In this document: positions 49,653-58,929 of the stretch, piece after piece
Numbering within the stretch: the stretch's first letter is position 1
How the letters are laid out: every line of letters begins with the position of its first letter
DNA from: Cryobacterium sp. MP_M3
Lineage (GTDB): Bacteria; Actinomycetota; Actinomycetes; Actinomycetales; Microbacteriaceae
Direction of reading: 5' to 3'
Assembly (NCBI RefSeq): GCF_015752155.1
Contig: NZ_JADOVI010000002.1
Location: forward strand, 124,001-188,000
DNA length: 64,000 bases
Program-made: the position numbers and the translations under genes
The notes under the pieces: generated by a model
The model's input: only the letters and a program-made list of their open reading frames with translations
What the model was told of the DNA's origin: nothing
The model's database searches: none

Positions 49653-51006
49653 AGCCGCGCACCCGCTCCCAGTCGGTCACCGCCGCGTCGTACGCCGACA
49701 GTTCGATCCTCGCGTTGTTGAGGTAGTGGTCGACGACGTCGTCACCGAACGCCTCCCGGGCCACGACGGAGGTCGCGAACAGCGCGGCACCCTCGCGCAG
49801 CGACGCCGGCACCCTCGCGGCGTCGCTGTCGTAGGCGTTGCCGGTGAAGGCATCCTCGAGTTCCAGCTCGTTCTCGATGCCGTACAGGCCGGCCGCGATC
49901 AGGGCGCTCACGGCCAGGTACTGGTTCACGTCGCCGCCGGGAACCCGGTTCTCCACCCGCATGCCGAGCCCGCGGCCCACCACTCGGAGGGCGCAGGTGC
50001 GGTTGTCGAAGCCCCAGGCGACCGCGGTCGGCGCGAAACTGCCCTCGACGTAGCGTTTGTAGGAGTTGATGTTGGGGGCGGAGAACAGGGTCAGTTCCCG
50101 CATCACGGCCAGCTGGCCGGCCACGAACTGACGGAACAGAGTGGACATCCCGTCGTCCGCCGCCGGGTCGGCGAAGACGGCCTCCCCGCCGGTGCCGCGG
50201 AGGCTGATGTGGATGTGGCAGCTGTTGCCCTCCCGCTCGTTGAACTTGGCCATGAAGGTGAGGCTCTTGCCGTGGGCCCCGGCGATCTCCTTCGCGCCGT
50301 TCTTGTAGATCGAGTGGTTGTCGCAGGTTTCCAGGGCCGTGGCATACCGGAACGCGATCTCCTGCTGGCCGAGGTTGCACTCGCCCTTGACGCCCTCGCA
50401 GTACATCCCGGCGCCGTCCATGGCATTGCGGATGTCGCGCAGCAGCGGCTCCATCCGGGTGGACGCGAGCAGGGCGTAGTCGATGTTGTAATCGGTCGCG
50501 GGGGTCAGGTCGCGGTAGCCCTTCTTCCAGGCCTCCCGGTAGTCGTCGTCGAAGACCATGAACTCCAGCTCGGTGCCGACGAACGGCACCAGGCCGCGGT
50601 CGGCGAGCCGGGCGAGCTGGGCCTTGAGGATCTGGCGCGGCGAGGCGACCACGGGCGAGTCATCGAGCCAGCGCAGGTCGGCGGTGACGAGGGCCGTGCC
50701 CGGCAGCCACGGCGCGCGGCGCAGGGTGGCGAGGTCGGGGATCATCGCCATGTCGCCGTAGCCGTGCGCCCAGCTGGACATGGCGTAACCGTCGACCGTG
50801 TTCATCTCGACGTCGACGGCCAGCAGGTAGTTGCAGCATTCCGCGCCGTGCGTCGCGACGTCCTCGAGGAAGAGCCGGGCGGAGACTCGTTTGCCGACCA
50901 GCCGGCCCTGCATATCGGTGAAGGCGACGATGACCGTGTCGATCTCGCCCACCCCGACCAGCCCGGCCAGGTCTTCCAGTGACAGGTTTCCGGTGCGGGG
51001 TGTCAT
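49639..51006 (-). CDS. Glutamine-synthetase-like gamma-glutamyl-amine ligase (PuuA/GlnA3/GlnA4 type)
   Basis: A 455-residue GS-fold ligase joining glutamate to an amine at the cost of ATP. Active-site motifs are present: VGTELEFMVF (about residue 143), EGVKGECNLGQQE (about 204), NSCHIHISLRG (about 261), and the arginines in NRTCALRVVGRG and RVENRVPGGD. It is shorter than true GlnA and lacks the adenylylation tyrosine context, as in polyamine or ethanolamine ligases. GAGGAGAAG precedes the ATG. It is the first gene of the five-gene minus-strand operon. Confidence 0.89.
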   Translation of the reverse strand: MTPRTGNLSLEDLAGLVGVGEIDTVIVAFTDMQGRLVGKRVSARLFLEDVATHGAECCNYLLAVDVEMNTVDGYAMSSWAHGYGDMAMIPDLATLRRAPWLPGTALVTADLRWLDDSPVVASPRQILKAQLARLADRGLVPFVGTELEFMVFDDDYREAWKKGYRDLTPATDYNIDYALLASTRMEPLLRDIRNAMDGAGMYCEGVKGECNLGQQEIAFRYATALETCDNHSIYKNGAKEIAGAHGKSLTFMAKFNEREGNSCHIHISLRGTGGEAVFADPAADDGMSTLFRQFVAGQLAVMRELTLFSAPNINSYKRYVEGSFAPTAVAWGFDNRTCALRVVGRGLGMRVENRVPGGDVNQYLAVSALIAAGLYGIENELELEDAFTGNAYDSDAARVPASLREGAALFATSVVAREAFGDDVVDHYLNNARIELSAYDAAVTDWERVRGFERL

Positions 51007-51040
51007 GAGCTTCTCCTCGATGAGCCGGTCAAAAGGTGAA

Positions 51041-51050
51041 CTTGTCGACC
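51041..51050. promoter_or_regulatory. Candidate regulator site in the ligase promoter
   Basis: TTGTCGACCA on the plus strand, nearly symmetric around GTCGAC and similar to FadR-subfamily half-sites (TNGT/ACNA). It is directly downstream of TCTAAT (minus strand, 51051-51056), the likely -10 box of the ligase operon. Confidence 0.4.
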
Positions 51051-51119
51051 ATTAGAACACAGAACACCCGATCGAGGCAGGCGTATTTCACCTCTTCGGA
51101 GGGGAAACAATCTTCTAAA

Positions 51120-51152
51120 GGTATGTACATGCCACCATTGGGGTTCTATAGT
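51120..51152 (+). promoter_or_regulatory. Promoter of the permease gene with overlapping palindrome
   Basis: TGTACA (51124-51129) and TATAGT (51147-51152) are spaced 17 nt, a good vegetative promoter. The -35 box is the centre of the near-palindrome GGTATGTACATGCC (51120-51133, one mismatched pair), so a repressor bound there would block it. The leader to the ATG is about 66 nt. Confidence 0.5.
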
Positions 51153-51224
51153 CGTGCCAAGAAAACTGACGGCGTTGTTCGGTCCCGGGTGGACGCGCGC
51201 AACCAGAGCGTAAAGGAAACCAGG

Positions 51225-52769
51225 ATGTCCAAAGACACCTTGAACGTCTCGGGCGTGCAGTACACGACGGCGGAGGCAGGCTACTTCGAGAAACGCGGTC
51301 TCCGGCGCAGCGCCGGGATCTGGGGGCTCTGGGGACTCGCCGTGGCGGCGGTCATCTCGGGCGACTTCTCCGGCTGGAATTTCGGCATCGACTTCGCCGG
51401 CTTCGGCGGCATGCTGATCGCCTTCGCCCTGCTGATCGTGATGTATTACGGCATGATCTTCAGCATCGGCGAGATGGCGTCGGCGATGCCGCACACCGGT
51501 GGGGCCTACTCGTTCGCCCGGGCGGCGATGGGGCCATGGGGCGGCTTCGTCACCGGCCTCGCCGAGACGATCGAGTACGTGGCGACCACCGCGGTGATCG
51601 TCTACTTCTCCGCCTCCTACGCCGACGGGATCACCAGCGAGCTGCTCGGCTTCTCCCTTCCGGCCTGGGTCTGGTGGGTCATCCTCTACGCGGTGTTCAT
51701 CGCACTGAACGCGGCCGGGGCGGCGATCTCGTTCCGGTTCGCGATCGTCGTCTCGATCATCTCGATCGCCATCCTGCTCGTGTTCTCGGCGATGGCGATC
51801 TTCTCCGGGCTGTTCAGCGTCGACAAGCTCTTCGACATCGCCCCGGATGCCGGCCAGACCACATTCCTGCCGCACGGCGTGATCCCGATCCTCTTCGCCC
51901 TGCCGTACGCCATGTGGTTCTTCCTCGGGATTGAGGAGCTGCCGCTGGCCGCGGAGGAATCGCACAACCCGGTGCGCGACATCCCGCGGGCCGGACTCAT
52001 CGCCCGCACCACCCTCATCATCACCGGCCTGCTCGTGCTGTTCCTCAACACGGGGATCGTCGGGGCCGGGAGCATCGCGACCGCCGGGGAACCCCTGCTC
52101 GACGGCTTCCGCGCCATCGTCGGCGACGGGGCGGCCGCGGTCCTGGCCCTGTTCGCGCTCGTCGGGCTGCTCGCCTCGCTGCAGGGCATCATGTTCGCCT
52201 ACGGGCGCAACATGTACTCGCTGTCCCGGGCCGGCTACTACCCCAAGTTCCTCTCCTTGACCGGCAAACGGCAGACCCCCGCGGTGGCCCTGCTGGTCGG
52301 GGCCGTGTTCGGGTTCGTCGCCCTCGTGCTGGTCGACGCGCTCGGCGGCGCGACCGGCGTCGCCGGGGCGATCGTGCTGAACATCGCCGTCTGGGGTGCC
52401 GTGATCGCCTACGTGCTGCAGATGACGTCGTTCGTGATCCTGCGGCGCAAGTACCCGAAGGCCAGCCGCCCCTACCGCAGCCCCTGGGGTGTACCCGGTG
52501 CGGTGATCGCCGGCATCCTCTCGCTCGCCATCTTCTTCGGCTTCTTCATCAACGAGCCGGCCCGGCCGGCGATCGCGGCGATCGCCGTGGTCTACGTGGT
52601 GATGCTGCTGATCTTCGCGCTCTACGGGCGCACCCGCCTGGTGCTCTCCCCGGAGGAGGAGTACGCGGTGTCGGGCGGCCTGCACGGCGACCCGCAGAAG
52701 GAAGGCTACGGCGGCGCCGTCGAAGAGGAGCTCCTGGCCCTGGACGGCCGGGACGAACCGACCTCCTGA
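51225..52769 (+). CDS. APC-family permease, ethanolamine-permease type
   Basis: A 514-residue APC-superfamily transporter with about 12 helices. The first helix region (GIWGLWGLAVAAVISGDFSG, then WNFGIDFAGFGG) and the following MYYGMIFSIGEMASAMPHTGGAYSFARAA in outline match ethanolamine permeases (EAT) more closely than polyamine transporters. PuuP-like putrescine import remains possible. AAAGGA is 7 nt before the ATG. Divergent from the ligase operon with 218 bp of shared regulatory DNA. An acidic C-terminal tail follows the last helix. Confidence 0.87.
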   Translation: MSKDTLNVSGVQYTTAEAGYFEKRGLRRSAGIWGLWGLAVAAVISGDFSGWNFGIDFAGFGGMLIAFALLIVMYYGMIFSIGEMASAMPHTGGAYSFARAAMGPWGGFVTGLAETIEYVATTAVIVYFSASYADGITSELLGFSLPAWVWWVILYAVFIALNAAGAAISFRFAIVVSIISIAILLVFSAMAIFSGLFSVDKLFDIAPDAGQTTFLPHGVIPILFALPYAMWFFLGIEELPLAAEESHNPVRDIPRAGLIARTTLIITGLLVLFLNTGIVGAGSIATAGEPLLDGFRAIVGDGAAAVLALFALVGLLASLQGIMFAYGRNMYSLSRAGYYPKFLSLTGKRQTPAVALLVGAVFGFVALVLVDALGGATGVAGAIVLNIAVWGAVIAYVLQMTSFVILRRKYPKASRPYRSPWGVPGAVIAGILSLAIFFGFFINEPARPAIAAIAVVYVVMLLIFALYGRTRLVLSPEEEYAVSGGLHGDPQKEGYGGAVEEELLALDGRDEPTS

Positions 52770-52789
52770 CCCGGGGTTCGCTGCCCGCC

Positions 52790-52820
52790 GGAACGCCCGT
52801 CCCGCTGGGGCGGGCGTTCC
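52790..52820 (+). terminator. Terminator hairpin after the permease gene
   Basis: GGAACGCCCG (52790-52799) and CGGGCGTTCC (52811-52820), perfect 10-bp stem, 11-nt loop, 20 nt after the stop. Confidence 0.65.
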
Positions 52821-52852
52821 CCGTGCGCCTCGCGGCGGGATCGCCGGAGCGC

Positions 52853-52858
52853 TACTCT
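52853..52858 (+). promoter_or_regulatory. -10 box of the alpha/beta hydrolase gene
   Basis: TACTCT, 6 nt before the ATG at 52865. Confidence 0.5.
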
Positions 52859-52864
52859 GACGGC

Positions 52865-53779
52865 ATGTCCACACGGCTGCGCCACAGCAGGAGCGAACCG
52901 GATGCCGGCCCCGTCGATCTGGCCGCCGAGCTGGACCGCGCCCTCCCCGACCGGGACTGGACGGTGCTGCCCCCGGAGAGCCGGGTCTTCCGGTTCCCGG
53001 CGCCGAGCGGCGCGCTGGCCGCCATGCGCCTCGGCGACGCGGCGCATCCGCGGGTCGTGCTCGTGCCCGGCGCCACCGGGTCGAAGGAGGACTTCGTGCT
53101 GCTCGCCCCGCTGCTGGCCGAAGCGGGCTACCTCGTCGAGAGCTTCGACCTGGCCGGACAGTACGAGTCGGCGCAGGCCGGCCCCGCCGACGGGGAACCG
53201 TTCCGCTACGACCTCTTCGTCGCCGACCTGATCGCGTTCCTCTCCACCGGCTCCTCACCTGCCCATGTGCTCGGCTACTCGTTCGCCGGCATCGTCGCCG
53301 AGATGGCGCTCGCCGAACGCCCTGACCTGTTCGCATCGCTGACGCTGCTCGGCGCACCGCCGCAGCCGGGCCAGGTCTTCCGCCGGGTGCGCTGGATCGG
53401 CCCGCTGAGCTGGCTGATCCCGGCATCCGGGATCGCCTCCCTGCTGATCTGGGGACTGCTCAGCAACCGCAACCACGTGCCGCCCGGCCGCCTCGAGCTC
53501 GTGCGGAGCCGGTTCGACTACACGAGCAGGCGGAGCGTCGACGACATCGTCGGCCTGATGAAGCACTCGCCCGACCTGCGCCGGCTGCTGCTGCGATCGC
53601 CGATCCCGATGCTGGTCGCGGTCGGTGAACGCGATCTCTGGCCGCTCGGGCTGCACCGGGACTTCGCCAACCGGATCGGTGCGGAGCTCCGGGTCTACCC
53701 CACCGGCCACAGCCCGTGCGAGACCACCCCGCACCAGCTGGCCAGGGACATGCTCGCCCTCTTCCAGGGCCGGCTCTGA
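52865..53779 (+). CDS. Alpha/beta-fold hydrolase
   Basis: A 304-residue alpha/beta hydrolase. LVPGATGSKEDFVLLAPLL (about residue 62) is the oxyanion region, GYSFAG (Ser about 132) the nucleophile elbow with Ala in the usual last Gly position, VGERDLWPL supplies the acid (about 260) and the TGHSPCETTP His (about 284) completes the triad. No signal peptide. Substrate unknown. It is a single-gene unit converging with the glycosyltransferase gene. Confidence 0.86.
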   Translation: MSTRLRHSRSEPDAGPVDLAAELDRALPDRDWTVLPPESRVFRFPAPSGALAAMRLGDAAHPRVVLVPGATGSKEDFVLLAPLLAEAGYLVESFDLAGQYESAQAGPADGEPFRYDLFVADLIAFLSTGSSPAHVLGYSFAGIVAEMALAERPDLFASLTLLGAPPQPGQVFRRVRWIGPLSWLIPASGIASLLIWGLLSNRNHVPPGRLELVRSRFDYTSRRSVDDIVGLMKHSPDLRRLLLRSPIPMLVAVGERDLWPLGLHRDFANRIGAELRVYPTGHSPCETTPHQLARDMLALFQGRL

Positions 53780-53803
53780 GCCTGCCTGACGGATGCCGCT
53801 CGG

Positions 53804-54577
53804 CTAGGCCGGTTCGCGGCGTGCCTGCCCGGCCCGGCCGGCGACCCCGGCACGCCAGGCACGTCGTGCGGCCCGGATCCGCCACGGCGAGGCCGCTGGC
53901 CAGTGCAGCGCGAGGGTGCGGTACGCCCAGTCCAGCCGGCGCCGGAGGCCGGCCCAGGTCTGGAACGGCCGGGCGGAGATGCCCACCCGCAGGGTGTGCT
54001 GGTAGTCGACCGTGATCGACGGTCCGAGGTGGAGGCTGAGGTCGAGGTCGTCGTGGATGTCGGCCCGATCCCGGTGCACCTGCCCGCGCAGCTCGAGCCA
54101 GACGGCCCGGCGCATGGCGAAATTGGAGCCGAAGACCGGGGGCCCGGCCAGCCACAGCCCGATCGCCCAGAAGTAGCCGCCGATATAGGCGACCCGGCCG
54201 AGCCGGGCCAGGGCCGGCGAGCAATCGTAGAAGTCGCCGGGGCCGGTGACGATGTCCACCTCCGGGGATGCCGCCAGGGTCGCGTCGATCCGGGCGAGCC
54301 AGTCGACCGGCGGGATCGAGTCCGCGTCGAGCCGGGCGATCACCTCGCCGGTCGCCGCGTCGAACCCGGTCGACGCGGCCGGCCAGATGCCGGGAACGGG
54401 GGCAGGGACGACGCGGGCGCCGGCGGCGCGGGCCACGGCGGCTGAGGCATCCGTGCTGCGGTTGTCGACGACGATCACCTCGTCGGCGAGGCGGGTCTGG
54501 GCCGCCAGCGCGGCAAGGCAGACGGCCAGGAAGTCGGCGTCGTTGTAGCACGGGATGACGACGGAGATCGTGGCCAT
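53804..54577 (-). CDS. Family 2 glycosyltransferase
   Basis: A 257-residue GT-A fold enzyme. It opens with ISVVIPCYNDADFL (residues 4-17), then VIVVDNRSTDASA (about 34), the metal-binding RLDADS (about 81) and the putative catalytic region RADIHDDLDLSLH (about 168). No membrane segment, so it works at the inner membrane face or in the cytoplasm; donor and acceptor are unknown. GGGAG precedes the ATG. It lies downstream of the FAH gene on the same strand, 97 bp away. Confidence 0.87.
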   Translation of the reverse strand: MATISVVIPCYNDADFLAVCLAALAAQTRLADEVIVVDNRSTDASAAVARAAGARVVPAPVPGIWPAASTGFDAATGEVIARLDADSIPPVDWLARIDATLAASPEVDIVTGPGDFYDCSPALARLGRVAYIGGYFWAIGLWLAGPPVFGSNFAMRRAVWLELRGQVHRDRADIHDDLDLSLHLGPSITVDYQHTLRVGISARPFQTWAGLRRRLDWAYRTLALHWPAASPWRIRAARRAWRAGVAGRAGQARREPA

Positions 54578-54674
54578 GACTCCCGCCTCTCCGCCCGAAC
54601 CGGCTTCTGGAGCCGAGCCTACGCTCGCGCGGCCGATCCGGCCGGGCCCGCGGAACCGGCCGGCACTGCCGGGC

Positions 54675-55550
54675 TCAGAGCGCGCGGCAGTGCGTGGTCA
54701 GGAGGCCGATCTTGTCGATCGCCACGGTGACGGTCGACCCGTCCTTGAGGAACACCGGGGGCTTGCGGCTGTAGCCGGCGCCGCCCGGGCTGCCGGTGGA
54801 GATGAGGGTGCCCGGCAGCAGCGTCGACGTCTTCGACAGGTAGGCGATGATCTCCGCGACCGTGCGCACCATGTCGCCGCTGGAGGCGTCCTGCAGAAGG
54901 CGGCCGTCGACATGGGTGGTCAGCCACAGGTCCTGCGGATCGCCGATCTCGTCGGCGGTGACGACCACCGGGCCGGTGGGCGTGAAGCCGTCGAAGGACT
55001 TGCACCGCGACCACTGCGCCTCGGAGAACTGCAGGTCGCGGGCGGTGATGTCGTTGACGACCGTGTAGCCGAAGACGTAGTCGAGGGCGTCCTGCACCGC
55101 CACGTTCCGGGCGGCGCGGCCGATGATGACCCCGACCTCCGCTTCGTAGTCGACCTGGCCGGTCAGGTCGGTCGCCCAGGTGATCGTCGACTCGTGGCCG
55201 GTGAGCGAGTTGGGCCAGAGCGAGAACACCGTCGCCGCCGACTCGGAGCGGAGCTTCAGCTCCGAGGAGTGAGCCGCGTAGTTGGCGCCGATGGCGATGA
55301 TCTGCGGCGGGCGGAGCACGGCGGAGGAGTACCGCAGCTCGTCGAGCGGGGTGAGGGTGGCACCGTGGGACACGGCGTTCAGGGTCAGCGCGCGCACCCG
55401 GTCGTATTCCTCGTCGCCCTTCTCGACCAGGTCTTGAAGGTCGCGTGGGGCGTCGTCGATGATGTCGTCGAGGAACACCGCCGAGTCGTCGAAAACCGCG
55501 GCGAGACGGGGGGTGGACTGGCCATCAACTCTGAGGTGCGCGAATTTCAC
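54675..55550 (-). CDS. Fumarylacetoacetate hydrolase family protein
   Basis: A 291-residue FAH-superfamily enzyme, acting on beta-diketo acids as a hydrolase, decarboxylase or hydratase. The metal-binding acids are in QVDYEAEVGVIIGR (two Glu, about residue 134) with the later Asp in TVVNDITARDLQ (about 165); KSFDGFTPTGPVVV and TGSPGGAGYSRKPPVFL complete the family pattern. A stand-alone catabolic gene as far as can be seen; no aromatic pathway genes are close. Probably cotranscribed behind the Ada-AlkA gene (48-bp gap). Confidence 0.89.
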   Translation of the reverse strand: MKFAHLRVDGQSTPRLAAVFDDSAVFLDDIIDDAPRDLQDLVEKGDEEYDRVRALTLNAVSHGATLTPLDELRYSSAVLRPPQIIAIGANYAAHSSELKLRSESAATVFSLWPNSLTGHESTITWATDLTGQVDYEAEVGVIIGRAARNVAVQDALDYVFGYTVVNDITARDLQFSEAQWSRCKSFDGFTPTGPVVVTADEIGDPQDLWLTTHVDGRLLQDASSGDMVRTVAEIIAYLSKTSTLLPGTLISTGSPGGAGYSRKPPVFLKDGSTVTVAIDKIGLLTTHCRAL

Positions 55551-55598
55551 CTGTTCAGGCTATCGGCCGCCGGAGGGGTTTGCCTGTGGCCGGGCCGT

Positions 55599-57347
55599 TC
55601 AGGCCGGTTCCGGCGGCGAGACGGCGGGCGCGCCGGCCGCCCGCCACAGGTGCATGCCCGCGTAGCTGCGCCACGGTGCCCAGCCGGCGCCGGCCGCGGC
55701 GAGCCGTTTCGGATCCGCGGGAAGCGACAGCCGTGCGGCACCCTGCCGCAGTGCCAGGTCGCTGGTGAGAAGGATGTCGGGACTGCCCAGCACGCGCATG
55801 GCCACGTAGCCGGCCGTCCACGGTCCGATCCCGGCCAGCGCGACGAGGCCCGACTCCAGCGTCTCCCTGTCCTGGCCGTAGGAGAGCACCAGGTCGCCGG
55901 AGGCGAGGGCCTCGGCGACCCGGATGACCGTGTCGATCCGTGCGGCCGGCCCGCGCAGCACGTCGCGACCGTCAGCCGCGATCCGGGCGGCGGTCGGGAA
56001 CAGCCGGGACAGTCCCGGGCCGGCGCCGGCATCCGGGAACGGGTCGCCGAGGGCCTCGGCGAGGCGGGAGAGCGCCGTGCGGGCGGCCGCGACCGAGACC
56101 TGCTGGCCGAGCAGGGCGCGGAACAGGGTCTCCTCCGGGTCCATGCTGCCCGGCAGCCGGATGCCCGGGGTGCCGGCGACCGAGGCGGCCAGCAGCGGGT
56201 CGGCCGCGAGGACCAGGTCGATGGCCTGAGCGTCGGCGTCGAGGTCGAGGAGGCGGCGCACCCGGCTGACCAGCGGGGAGAGGTCGGCGAGGCTGGTCAG
56301 CCGGGCGACGCAGCCGACGAGCGGGGCGGCCGGGGTGCCGGCCAGGGACAGCTCGACCGTGGCGAAGCCGTTCGGCAGCCGGAGGGTGCGCGAGTAGGTG
56401 TCCGCCGTGGCCGCCTCGACGCCGGGGATCGCGCGCACGCCGAGGAAGCCGAGCACTCCGCGACCGTCGAACGGCGCCCGGGCCGGAAGCTGCAGGGTGA
56501 CCGTCGTGCCGATGCCGGGCTCGCTCGCCGGTTCGTCGCGGTGGGCGGCGACCGGGTCCGCCGCGATCTCGCCGGCCCCGTTTCGGCGGGCCCCGTTTTC
56601 GCCGGCCCACTTTCCACCGGCCCGCGTGTCGCCGGCCCGGTGCGGGTTCGCGTTGCCCGCCCGCGAGGCCGCCTGCATCCTGCCCCGCAGCTCCGACGGC
56701 GTGCGTTCGTAGACGGCGGCGATGGTGTCGTTGAACTGGCGGATGCTGCCGAACCCGGCGGCGAAGGCGACCTCGCTGATCGGGAGCCCCGTGCCGAGCA
56801 GCAGCCGGGCGGTCTGTGCGCGGTGCGCCCGGGCGAGTGCGAGCGGGCCGGCGCCCAGCTCGTCGACGAGCACCCGGGTGAGGTGCCGTTCGCTGTAACC
56901 GAGCCGCGCGGCCAGCCCGGTCACGCCCTCCCGCTCGACCGCGCCGTCGGCAATCAGCCGCATCGCCCTGGCGGCCAGGTCGTCTCGGATGTTCCAGTCG
57001 GGCGAGCCGGGTACGGCATCCGGCAGGCAGCGTTTGCAGGCGCGCAGGCCGGCATCGTGCGCGGCGGCGCTGGTGAGGTAGAACGACACGTTCGACGGCT
57101 TCGGGGTGACGGCCGGACAGCTCGGCCGGCAGTAGATGCCGGTGGAGTGCACGCCGGTGATGAACTGCCCGTCGAACCGGGAGTCCCGGGACGACATGGC
57201 GCGGTACCGCTCGGCGAAGGCTGTGTCGGCGGCCCCGGCTCCCGCCGCGGCGCGAGCCCCGGCCGGGGGAGTCGCGGGCGGACGAGGCGCAGGTCGGCTG
57301 GGCGCGTGCCGGCTGGGCGCAGGCTGGCTGGGTTCGGGCGGCTTCAC
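55599..57347 (-). CDS. alkA: Ada metal-binding/AraC HTH fused to AlkA-type 3-methyladenine DNA glycosylase
   Basis: A 582-residue fusion. Residues about 45-115 are the Ada zinc domain with four cysteines (IYCRPSC and CKRC), which accepts methyl groups from phosphotriesters and acts as the sensor. An AraC-type helix-turn-helix follows (about 125-215), then a Gly/Ala/Arg linker, the AlkA N-terminal domain and the HhH-GPD glycosylase (about 380-560) with [13 protein letters not shown] and the catalytic Asp in [11 protein letters not shown]. It couples sensing, activation and base excision of alkylation damage; the Ada O6-methyltransferase domain is absent. GTG at 57347, preceded by GGAGG with almost no spacing. 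Confidence 0.9.
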   Translation of the reverse strand: MKPPEPSQPAPSRHAPSRPAPRPPATPPAGARAAAGAGAADTAFAERYRAMSSRDSRFDGQFITGVHSTGIYCRPSCPAVTPKPSNVSFYLTSAAAHDAGLRACKRCLPDAVPGSPDWNIRDDLAARAMRLIADGAVEREGVTGLAARLGYSERHLTRVLVDELGAGPLALARAHRAQTARLLLGTGLPISEVAFAAGFGSIRQFNDTIAAVYERTPSELRGRMQAASRAGNANPHRAGDTRAGGKWAGENGARRNGAGEIAADPVAAHRDEPASEPGIGTTVTLQLPARAPFDGRGVLGFLGVRAIPGVEAATADTYSRTLRLPNGFATVELSLAGTPAAPLVGCVARLTSLADLSPLVSRVRRLLDLDADAQAIDLVLAADPLLAASVAGTPGIRLPGSMDPEETLFRALLGQQVSVAAARTALSRLAEALGDPFPDAGAGPGLSRLFPTAARIAADGRDVLRGPAARIDTVIRVAEALASGDLVLSYGQDRETLESGLVALAGIGPWTAGYVAMRVLGSPDILLTSDLALRQGAARLSLPADPKRLAAAGAGWAPWRSYAGMHLWRAAGAPAVSPPEPA

Positions 57348-57462
57348 CCTCCCAGCCTGACAGGTCCGGGACCGCCCCGGTAGCGGGAATCGGACATCAC
57401 TCGCCCGGGCCGCTCCGGGGAAGCACCGGGGGCGGTCGGGCGCCGGGCCGTCCGCCGGCCGG

Positions 57463-57468
57463 TACTGT
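57463..57468 (+). promoter_or_regulatory. -10 box of the GlcD-type gene
   Basis: TACTGT, 6 nt before the ATG at 57475. Confidence 0.5.
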
Positions 57469-57474
57469 GGCGGG

Positions 57475-58869
57475 ATGACCGCATTGGAGCGACTGCAGGC
57501 CGAACTGGGCACGATCGTGAGCGTCGACCCGGCCGAGCTGTCGGCCGCCCGCGCCGACAAATCCGGGTGGGTGGCCGCCGGGCTGCCGCTGGCGGTGGTG
57601 CGGGCCGGCACGATCGAGCACGTGCAGGCGACACTGCGGATCGCCTCGGAATGGCGCGTCCCGGTGGTCACCCGCGGTGCCGGAACCGGCCTGGCCGGGG
57701 GCGCCTGCGGCACCGACGGGTCGATCGTGCTCAGCGTCGCCGGGATGAACCGCATCCTCGAGATCCGGCCGGAGGACGAACTGGCGGTGGTCGAACCCGG
57801 CGTGATCAACCAGCAGCTGAACGACGCCCTCCACTCGCATGGCCTCTGGTTCGCGCCCGACCCGGCCAGCAAGGCCATCTCCACCGTCGGCGGCAACATC
57901 GCGACCAACGCGGGCGGGCTGCTCTGCGCGAAGTACGGCGTGACGAGGGAAGCCGTGCTCGGGCTGACCCTTGTGCTCGCCGACGGCAGCCTGCTGCGCA
58001 CCGGGCGGCGCACCGTGAAGGGCGTCACCGGCTACGACCTGACCGCGCTGCTGACCGGGTCGGAGGGCACCCTCGGCGTGATCGTCGAGGCGGTTGTCCG
58101 CGCCCGGGCGATCACCGCGGGGGAGACGGTGACGATCGGAGCGGTCTTCGCCGACGTCGCCGGGGCCGCCGCGGCATCCGCCCAGGTCACGGCGGCGCGA
58201 ATCCGCCCGGCCGTGATGGAACTGATCGACCCCGTCGCCCTCGCCCTGATCGCCGCGCACCTCGGGCCGGCGGCGTCGGCCGGGCTGCCGCTCGGCCGGG
58301 GCGCGTTCCTGCTGCTGCAGACGGATGGGCCGGCCGCCCGGGCGGAGGCCGAGGAGGCCGTGGCCGTGCTCCGCGCGGCGGGCGGCGAGGCCCGGGTGTC
58401 CACGGATGCCGCCTCGGCTGAGCGCCTGCTCGCCGTGCGGCGGGCCGCGCACCCCGCGCTGGCCGCCCACGGCCAGGTGCTGATCGAGGACGTCTGCGTA
58501 CCCCGGTCCCGGATGAAGGAGATGTTCGACCGGATCGCCGAGATCAGCGCGCGCACCGGAGTGCCGATCCCGACCATCGCCCACGCCGGCGACGGCAACC
58601 TGCATCCGAACTTCGTCATCCCCGTCGACCGGGTCCGCGGCGCCGACGACCAGGTGGTCCCGGAGCCGATCTGGGAGGCGGCGGGCGAACTGTTCCGGGC
58701 CGCGCTCGACCTCGGCGGCACCCTCACCGGTGAGCACGGGGTGGGGGTGCTGAAGCGGCGCTGGCTGGCCGAGGAGCTCGGCGACACGAGCTTCGACCTG
58801 CAGCGACGGATCAAGACCGTGTTCGACCCGCTGGGCATCCTGAACCCCGGGACCATGTTCGCGTCCTGA
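57475..58869 (+). CDS. glcD: FAD-linked 2-hydroxyacid oxidase (GlcD/D-lactate dehydrogenase type)
   Basis: A 464-residue flavoprotein of the PCMH/VAO family. The FAD-binding half carries [12 protein letters not shown] (about residue 66), [21 protein letters not shown] in outline (about 128) and [11 protein letters not shown]; the C-terminal half has [12 protein letters not shown] and the signature [11 protein letters not shown] (about 420). It oxidises glycolate, D-lactate or a similar 2-hydroxy acid. Partner genes for GlcE and GlcF are absent nearby, so it probably acts alone as a D-lactate dehydrogenase-like enzyme. It is divergent from the Ada-AlkA gene. Confidence 0.92.
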   Translation: MTALERLQAELGTIVSVDPAELSAARADKSGWVAAGLPLAVVRAGTIEHVQATLRIASEWRVPVVTRGAGTGLAGGACGTDGSIVLSVAGMNRILEIRPEDELAVVEPGVINQQLNDALHSHGLWFAPDPASKAISTVGGNIATNAGGLLCAKYGVTREAVLGLTLVLADGSLLRTGRRTVKGVTGYDLTALLTGSEGTLGVIVEAVVRARAITAGETVTIGAVFADVAGAAAASAQVTAARIRPAVMELIDPVALALIAAHLGPAASAGLPLGRGAFLLLQTDGPAARAEAEEAVAVLRAAGGEARVSTDAASAERLLAVRRAAHPALAAHGQVLIEDVCVPRSRMKEMFDRIAEISARTGVPIPTIAHAGDGNLHPNFVIPVDRVRGADDQVVPEPIWEAAGELFRAALDLGGTLTGEHGVGVLKRRWLAEELGDTSFDLQRRIKTVFDPLGILNPGTMFAS

Positions 58870-58916
58870 CCGCGCGACCGGGTTTCCCGGCCGGAGCGGA
58901 ATCCGGCGGCCACCAG

Positions 58917-58922
58917 TAATGT
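58917..58922 (+). promoter_or_regulatory. -10 box of the PrsW-family gene
   Basis: TAATGT, 7 nt before the ATG at 58930. Confidence 0.5.
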
Positions 58923-58929
58923 GTTGCGC

